Assembly (NCBI RefSeq): GCF_000472925.1
Contig: NZ_AXAS01000017.1
Coordinates: 123,940 to 187,939 of the forward strand
DNA length: 64,000 nt
Direction: 5' to 3'
Source of the DNA: Bradyrhizobium sp. Ec3.3
GTDB taxonomy: Bacteria; Pseudomonadota; Alphaproteobacteria; Rhizobiales; Xanthobacteraceae
Within the stretch, counting starts at the first letter, position 1, and the number at the start of each line of letters is the position of its first letter. Below the pieces are notes generated by a model. That model ran no database searches, had not been told where the DNA came from, and saw only the letters and a list, made by a program, of their open reading frames with translations. The translations under genes were made by a program, and so were the position numbers. Below are positions 59,776-64,000 of the stretch, piece by piece.

Positions 59776-60422
59776 CCATCTGGCGGCCTCGCTGCTGAAG
59801 AGGAAGCTTCCGGGGCCCACCAGGGATGATGCGTTCTCGTAAGTCGAGACTGCCGTGCGTCCTGCTCAATGTCCGCTAGGCCCTCGATAGCGAACCAGCT
59901 TCCGCATCGCCGCGAAATGACGCGATGGGCCATCAGTCGACATTTCGGCAGGGCTGCTCAACGTCCGCTGTCGCCAACAGCGGACATTAAGCAAACGTAT
60001 CATTACCCTCGCCATGGCCGGATGCTTCCGGTTTTTTACCGTCACCCGGTGCTTCGACCGTTCGCCCTAATAGGAGGGCGGTCGCGGTGCTTCGACACTA
60101 AACTCTCAAGGCCGAAACCTGCACGCGTTGCAAGATGCTTCCGGGAGAATGGTTGTTAAATCTTAGTGCTTGTTCGAATGAATTTTCGTGGGAATCACTC
60201 GCGCAAAATCAATGCATCATTGGCGCGATTCTATAGATAACTTGTAAACGTTCGGATCGAATTTGTCGCCGCGCTCTCTACCAACGACTGGACGGCGGAG
60301 CTGGATGAATGCCATTTTTTCCTAAGCCGTGGGATCCGCGCACCTTCATCCCAAGACCAGTGTCGAGCGGAACCAAGGCAGAGGCGTTCGAAGTTGCTGC
60401 GTTAGTGTCACGGGGGATCGCG
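59776..60422. other. Degraded accessory interval with one hairpin
   Basis: No supported gene. A perfect 9-bp stem-loop (GTCCGCTGT, loop CGCCA) lies at 59963-59985, and half of the same motif (AATGTCCGCT) recurs near 59865. TGCTTCCGG-type words are repeated between 60020 and 60150. The stretch 60170-60260 is distinctly AT-richer than the rest of the window. Confidence 0.4.
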
Positions 60423-61091
60423 ATGATGAGACGAGCAATCCCGGCTTTTGTAGCATTGATTGCGCTCAGCCAAACGGCCACAGCCGGTGTCTCTTGCGCC
60501 GTTGTCCGTTTCTATGTCGCCAAATACTCGGAAGCGGCCGCTGAGACCTGGGCACGAAGTCACGGCGCCAGCGATGCCGAAATCGAAACGGCGCGTCGTT
60601 GTCTGCATCATAGCGCTAACGTGCAGACTGCAACCTCGGCTGCGAGGTCACAGGTGCTCGCTCCTGTAACCGAGCAGGAGCGGGCCCGGCGCGAACCAAA
60701 CGAACGCGATCCAGATCAGGAAGCGTCGCTCGTCGTATCTGTACAGGATCAGCGCGCCGACCCCGAGAAGGATAGTCATGACGACAAACCACGCGTTCAA
60801 GGCATCATCAGTCCGAAGGATATCGAGGATCCTTCCGCCGGGCATGTGAGCCACGAGGTCAAGGATCTCGTTCCCTCCGATAGAAAGACTATCACGTTGC
60901 GTCCACGCGTGGGCTCTATGCATCGCGCCGACGGTAGGGGAGTGTCGGGCCATGTGGCATGGTTCAAGCGACTCTGGGGTCACCTAGTTGGGCAGCGCCG
61001 ATCCAGCATCGCTTTTTTTGCGTTTCCTCGATGGGGATCGAATAAGGTACGGCGTCATCTCAGCGGGACCGTACCAGGCCGTCGCGCTTGA
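60423..61091 (+). CDS. Putative secreted hypothetical protein, C-terminus disturbed
   Basis: 222 residues from ATG 60423. The signal peptide is plausible (MRRAIPAFVALIALSQTATA). The start of the mature part, CAVVRFYVAKYSEAAAETWA, RSHGASDAEIETARRCLH, then LAPVTEQERARREPNERDPD, is of a type I recall in Bradyrhizobium. From about residue 190 the frame runs into the truncated IS110 copy, so the end is not original. The minus strand of 60648-60983 is also open (111 residues with one hydrophobic helix); the plus strand is preferred. Confidence 0.55.
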   Translation: MMRRAIPAFVALIALSQTATAGVSCAVVRFYVAKYSEAAAETWARSHGASDAEIETARRCLHHSANVQTATSAARSQVLAPVTEQERARREPNERDPDQEASLVVSVQDQRADPEKDSHDDKPRVQGIISPKDIEDPSAGHVSHEVKDLVPSDRKTITLRPRVGSMHRADGRGVSGHVAWFKRLWGHLVGQRRSSIAFFAFPRWGSNKVRRHLSGTVPGRRA

Positions 61092-61711
61092 TCGATGCCA
61101 GACGATGATGCGTCGGTCGAACTCCAGGATTTGGGCCTTCAGCGCCCGCAATTGACTGCCGACAGCTGCAAGACATGCGCGGGCCACCTCTGGGAGCCGG
61201 CGGTCGGCTGTATCGGCGACGACTTCCAGCAATTGCTCGACACCCCGGCGCCCGACGAGAGCGACAATCCCGAATTCGGCAAGATAGGCGCGGATTGAAT
61301 TGATGACCGCAGTCTGCTGGCGGATGAAGAGATGGCGCGCTCGATGCAGCATCAGGCCGCTCTGTTGCTCGACCGTCTTGGTCGGCACGAACCGCATGTT
61401 GGGTCTCGTGACCGCCTCGCAAATCGCCTCCGCATCGGTGGTGTCGTTCTTCTGCCGCTTGACGTAAGGCTTCACATAGGCCGGAGGCATCAACCGCACC
61501 GTATGCCCAACGCCTGCAGTTCGCGGGACCAATAATGGAATGACGCGCAAGCCTCGATCCCTACCAGGGACGGCGACAACTTCTCAAAGAAGGACAGCAC
61601 GAAACGGCGCTTGAGCTGGCGGCGGATCACCACCTGACCGGTTCCATCGACGCCATGCACTTGAAAGACCGACTTCGCGATATCCAGACCAATCGTCGAA
61701 ATTGACTGCAT
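61085..61711 (-). pseudogene. IS110-family transposase, frameshifted and truncated
   Basis: Starts MQSISTIGLDIAKSVFQVHG (DEDD domain with first Asp), continues to GIEACASFHYWSRELQALG, then breaks at about 61500. Homology resumes in another frame as HTVRLMPPAYVKPYVKRQKN and DTTDAEAICEAVTRPNMRF, through RHLFIRQQTAVINSIRAYLA, and stops abruptly after EFDRRIIVWHRSS near 61085. The serine-containing C-terminal Tnp_20 domain is missing. The element is therefore dead: one frameshift plus loss of its 3' end. Confidence 0.88.
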
Positions 61712-61910
61712 AGGCTGCTCCTCCGAATCGTGGGAGCCTCAAACGGCGCCCACTCCTTGGCACTCTCGTGCCCGTGGAGGAGCCGTCCACAGCATCAAAA
61801 CCGGAACTCAGCCAGGCAGTCACGGGGCGAGGCCGCTAGGCGGGCTTGCTACGCTTCGCCGTCTCGCACTGCTTGTTGCAGCCGGCATCGAGCCGCTTGC
61901 AGCGATTCCT

Positions 61911-62414
61911 TTATGCGGCTCGCCATGGCGTCAACCGCGGAATCCAGCGCGGCACATTAGTCCGAAAGCTCTCGTACTCCGTGCCGAATGTTTGCTTGAG
62001 CGTCGGTTCTTCGTACATCACCACAAAGAGATGAAAAAACAGCCAGAGTAGCGCGCCGTACCAGAGGAGACGCCAGTCACCAAACAAAAGGGCCTGACCA
62101 AAAATGACTGCGACGACCGCGATGTAGATTGGATTTCGCACGTAGCGATAAAGGCCAGTCACTACGAGCTTTTGTGTCGGCGCGATCGGGGCGGGCGTCC
62201 CCAGCCCCTCCAGCGCAAAACGGGCAAATGAATCCACAAGTCCGGGCACTCCGACGATGATCAATATACCGCCGAGGATGCGGGTTAGATCGACGCCGAA
62301 AAAAGCTGGCCGAAATTCCCACTGCGTGACCCACCAGGGGACGAAGCCTGCCAGCACCAACGGCGCAATGACGAAGAACAGAGCGGAGCCCAAGATAGCA
62401 ATCGCTTTCGACAT
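61911..62414 (-). CDS. Isoprenylcysteine methyltransferase-like membrane protein
   Basis: 167 residues with about four membrane helices (AILGSALFFVIAPLVLAGF, LGGILIIVGVPGLV and two later). The C-terminal half has the ICMT/PEMT motif: LVVTGLYRYVRNPIYIAVVA, then a Glu pair and cofactor-binding tail in YEEPTLKQTFGTEYESF and VPRWIPRL. It would methylate a lipid or membrane substrate with S-adenosylmethionine. It sits alone between mobile-element debris. Confidence 0.85.
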   Translation of the reverse strand: MSKAIAILGSALFFVIAPLVLAGFVPWWVTQWEFRPAFFGVDLTRILGGILIIVGVPGLVDSFARFALEGLGTPAPIAPTQKLVVTGLYRYVRNPIYIAVVAVIFGQALLFGDWRLLWYGALLWLFFHLFVVMYEEPTLKQTFGTEYESFRTNVPRWIPRLTPWRAA

Positions 62415-62963
62415 TGCGTACTCCTACGACCCGACAAGAATAGCTCAGCAAATCACTTTCTGCTTCGAGCGTTGAACGTGGCTCCACAATTAGTTGTGCC
62501 GGCCGTCGAGTTCTACAGCAGCCGCTCCCAGAGCCTTCAGGAGTCCGTCGGGAGCCTTTCCCTCCACCAGTTAGGGGGGCCTCGATCCACACAAACGCAC
62601 CCATGGACTCCGCTGGGTCACCGAGAGGCATCGTAGTCGGAAACTACCTAGCATCCCGCACTTAGACCCGGCTCGCGATCTGGAGGCGAGGGGGTTAGGT
62701 CATGATGGCCTATCCGAGCGGCAGCGGATTACGACGCCTGGCGTGAGAAGCGCGACGGGACCGCCTGGAAGGATCGGATGCACGAACTTGCGATGCCGCT
62801 GCCGACGCAGAGGCTCGACGGAACGGCGCGCTGCTTCTGTGGCGATGCGATCACAAACGCCACGGTCGGCGCTCATGTCCGCGCCGCGCACTCCGCAATC
62901 GGCGCGCGGTAATATGTTACTGGATCGAGGATGAAGAACGCACGATGAGGTGTGATGGTTCGG
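62415..62963. other. Interval with one open remnant frame
   Basis: On the plus strand about 62720-62911 can be read as DYDAWREKRDGTAWKDRMHE and then RCFCGDAITNATVGAHVRAA. The second part has a C-x-C...H-x4-H arrangement. No start codon precedes the conserved-looking part, so it is at most a fragment. Nothing else is supported here. Confidence 0.35.
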
Positions 62964-63053
62964 TCAAATGAAGAGTAGCGCGAGCGCCATCAGTGCCGCC
63001 GTTAGCACGGACAGCGAGGTGACAGACACGATGAACGACAAGTCATTGTCCAT
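62964..63053 (-). CDS. Candidate 29-residue membrane peptide
   Basis: ATG at 63053 opens MDNDLSFIVSVTSLSVLTAA followed by LMALALLFI and a stop: a short acidic N-terminus and one membrane helix. The frame is tiny, so chance cannot be excluded, and no strong ribosome site is seen. Confidence 0.3.
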   Translation of the reverse strand: MDNDLSFIVSVTSLSVLTAALMALALLFI

Positions 63054-63245
63054 GCCCGCACGCTACTCGTTTCCGTGAGGCGCTGGATTCACATGCGATA
63101 ATGCGCAGGGGCCGCGAGTAGGCAATGGTTTGCGTGACCAGTGCCACTAGCGGCCTCGGCCTAACCAAGCCTCCAGCCGGTTGCCGGGGCTGCTAGCCCT
63201 TTGGGGCGGATTCGTGTTTTCCGCCGGAGTGCCTATCTTCCGCTC

Positions 63246-63690
63246 ATGCGTAGCGCCTTTCAGCTTTGCCTGGCGACCGCCGGGAAGCAGGTCCCCTCGG
63301 GGCCGGAGTGGTTTCACGAAGTCAAACACGACGGCTACCGGATGCTGGTGATCCGGGAGAACGCACGCGTGCGCCTGCTGTCCCGCAACGGCAGCGACTG
63401 GACGAAACGTTATCCGTGGATCGCCGAAGCCGCGCTGAAGAACCGGCAGAGGCACTTCGTCATCGACGGCGAGGTCGTGATTTTCGGCGTTGACCGCATT
63501 TCCGACTTCAATGCGCTGCACTCCCGCAAGCACGATCACGAGGTCCAACTCTACGCCTTCGATGTTCTGGCCATCGGCGGCGACGATCTGCGCGATTTGC
63601 CGCTGCATCTGCGCAAGACCAAACTGGAGACACTGTTGGCACACAGGCCGGACGGGATCACCGTTGCCCCGTTCGAGCGCGGCGAGATGA
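63246..63690 (+). pseudogene. ATP-dependent DNA ligase, interrupted by IS110 element
   Basis: From ATG 63246 the adenylation domain of a LigC/LigD-type ligase is readable: PSGPEWFHEVKHDGYRMLVI with the nucleotidyl-accepting Lys (KHDG, motif I), RLLSRNGSDWTKRYP, FVIDGEVVIFG (motif III), and LYAFDVLAIGGDDLRDLPL. Homology ends at APFERGE near 63688, where ligases continue with GxxLF. The following codons belong to the inserted element. Motifs IV and V and the OB domain are absent, so it is inactive. Confidence 0.8.
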
Positions 63691-64000
63691 CCGGCCTTAC
63701 CGGGGCGGGCGACAGAAGCACTGGATCAAGATGCTATGGGGCGGGGCGGACGGCGAGGGTTTGTGGCACGCTCGGCGCTCTGTCCAAAGACACCAAAGGA
63801 GCGCCACATGTCGCAACCTTTTGAGGCGAGCAGATCCCTCACCGCCCTCGAGCAGGATAGCACGATCATCGCCGTAATCGAGATGGCTCAATCGAAGTGG
63901 TTGGCAGCCGCGGTTGTTCCTGGCATCAAACGCCAGCCGCTCAAAAGGCTCGATGCGGATGCGGAGTCGCTGTTGAAGCTCTTGCATCGTTGGCGCAAGG
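63688..64000 (+). mobile_element. IS110-family element, left end (cut by window edge)
   Basis: The ligase frame is broken at about 63688, and a transposase gene of IS110 type begins 120 bp further on. IS110 elements lack long terminal inverted repeats, so the exact end cannot be fixed. The 63690-63807 non-coding stretch is of the size in which this family encodes its guide (bridge) RNA, although this has not been shown for this copy. Confidence 0.75.
63808..64000 (+). CDS. IS110-family transposase, N-terminal part
   Basis: ATG 63808 (AAAGGAG 6-8 bp upstream) opens a frame that remains open to the right edge, 64 codons. STIIAVIEMAQSKWLAAAVV is the first strand of the RuvC-like DEDD domain in the IS110 subgroup where Asp is replaced by Glu; VPGIKRQPLKRLDADAESLL follows. 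It differs clearly from the dead copy at 61085-61711. It appears intact as far as it can be seen. Confidence 0.85.
   Translation, partial: MSQPFEASRSLTALEQDSTIIAVIEMAQSKWLAAAVVPGIKRQPLKRLDADAESLLKLLHRWRK

Noticed and set aside
60648..60983. A 111-residue minus-strand frame with a hydrophobic helix
   Set aside because: The overlapping plus-strand frame has a signal peptide and a recognisable family-like start, and no ribosome site supports the minus frame; kept only as an alternative note.
63147..63644. A 165-residue frame antisense to the ligase fragment
   Set aside because: The ligase strand carries motif I and motif III; the antisense frame has no recognisable content.
1..64000. CRISPR arrays, rRNA genes, prophage structural genes
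   Set aside because: No regularly spaced direct repeats, rRNA-like stretches or phage structural proteins were seen on reading the window.

Overview
The window reads as chromosomal DNA of a Bradyrhizobium-like alphaproteobacterium (Nitrobacteraceae). This is inferred from high GC content, a eukaryote-type glutamine synthetase II (glnII) with a sigma-54 promoter next to a DUF2735 gene, a 590-residue aspartyl-tRNA synthetase, a 770-residue fused malic enzyme, and families of short palindromic intergenic repeats. No rRNA, convincing tRNA, CRISPR array or phage was seen.

Left arm (1-9.2 kb) is the most unusual part. Two surface adhesins (a classical autotransporter cut by the window edge and a YadA-type trimeric adhesin followed by a putative lipoprotein) are interleaved with four closely related AraC-family regulators, a fifth divergent AraC protein and the 3' scar of a sixth. 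Five of these upstream regions carry the same sequence architecture: four GGAA tetrads spaced exactly 10-12-10 bp (TTCC in the sense of the genes). I read this as a shared operator for an autoregulated adhesin regulon; it is the best candidate here for something undescribed.

9.2-32 kb is mostly core metabolism: a glycerol-3-phosphate-type ABC transporter operon (binding protein, two permeases, GpdQ-like phosphodiesterase, no ATPase), SelO, AspRS, a large membrane-anchored protein, malic enzyme, DoxX, a decayed two-barrel porin, an ADYC-domain protein, a TPR/glycosyltransferase-like protein, a DHFR-like protein, a NodB-type deacetylase, a glutathione peroxidase, an L,D-transpeptidase and CreA.

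32-46 kb holds small secreted proteins, a MocR regulator divergent from an FMN-binding oxidase, an M20 peptidase, the tryptophan-to-anthranilate operon (formamidase-like hydrolase, kynA, kynU), an ArsR-SRPBCC pair with a double operator, an amidohydrolase, an orphan LolC/E permease, a thioesterase and a GNAT acetyltransferase.

46-57 kb contains three loci of GrlR-fold proteins (one single-domain, two tandem-domain, one of these frameshifted), a DUF2161 nuclease-fold protein, an SDR, an SGNH hydrolase, a tyrosine phosphatase, an MliC-type lysozyme inhibitor, glnII, a ModA-like protein, a Sel1 protein and a c-type haem protein.

57-64 kb is degraded accessory DNA: an FAD monooxygenase whose 3' end runs into an intergenic repeat, a thioesterase, short Bradyrhizobium-type hypotheticals, a frameshifted and truncated IS110 transposase, an isoprenylcysteine-methyltransferase-like gene, and an ATP-dependent DNA ligase gene cut by a second IS110-family element that runs off the right edge.
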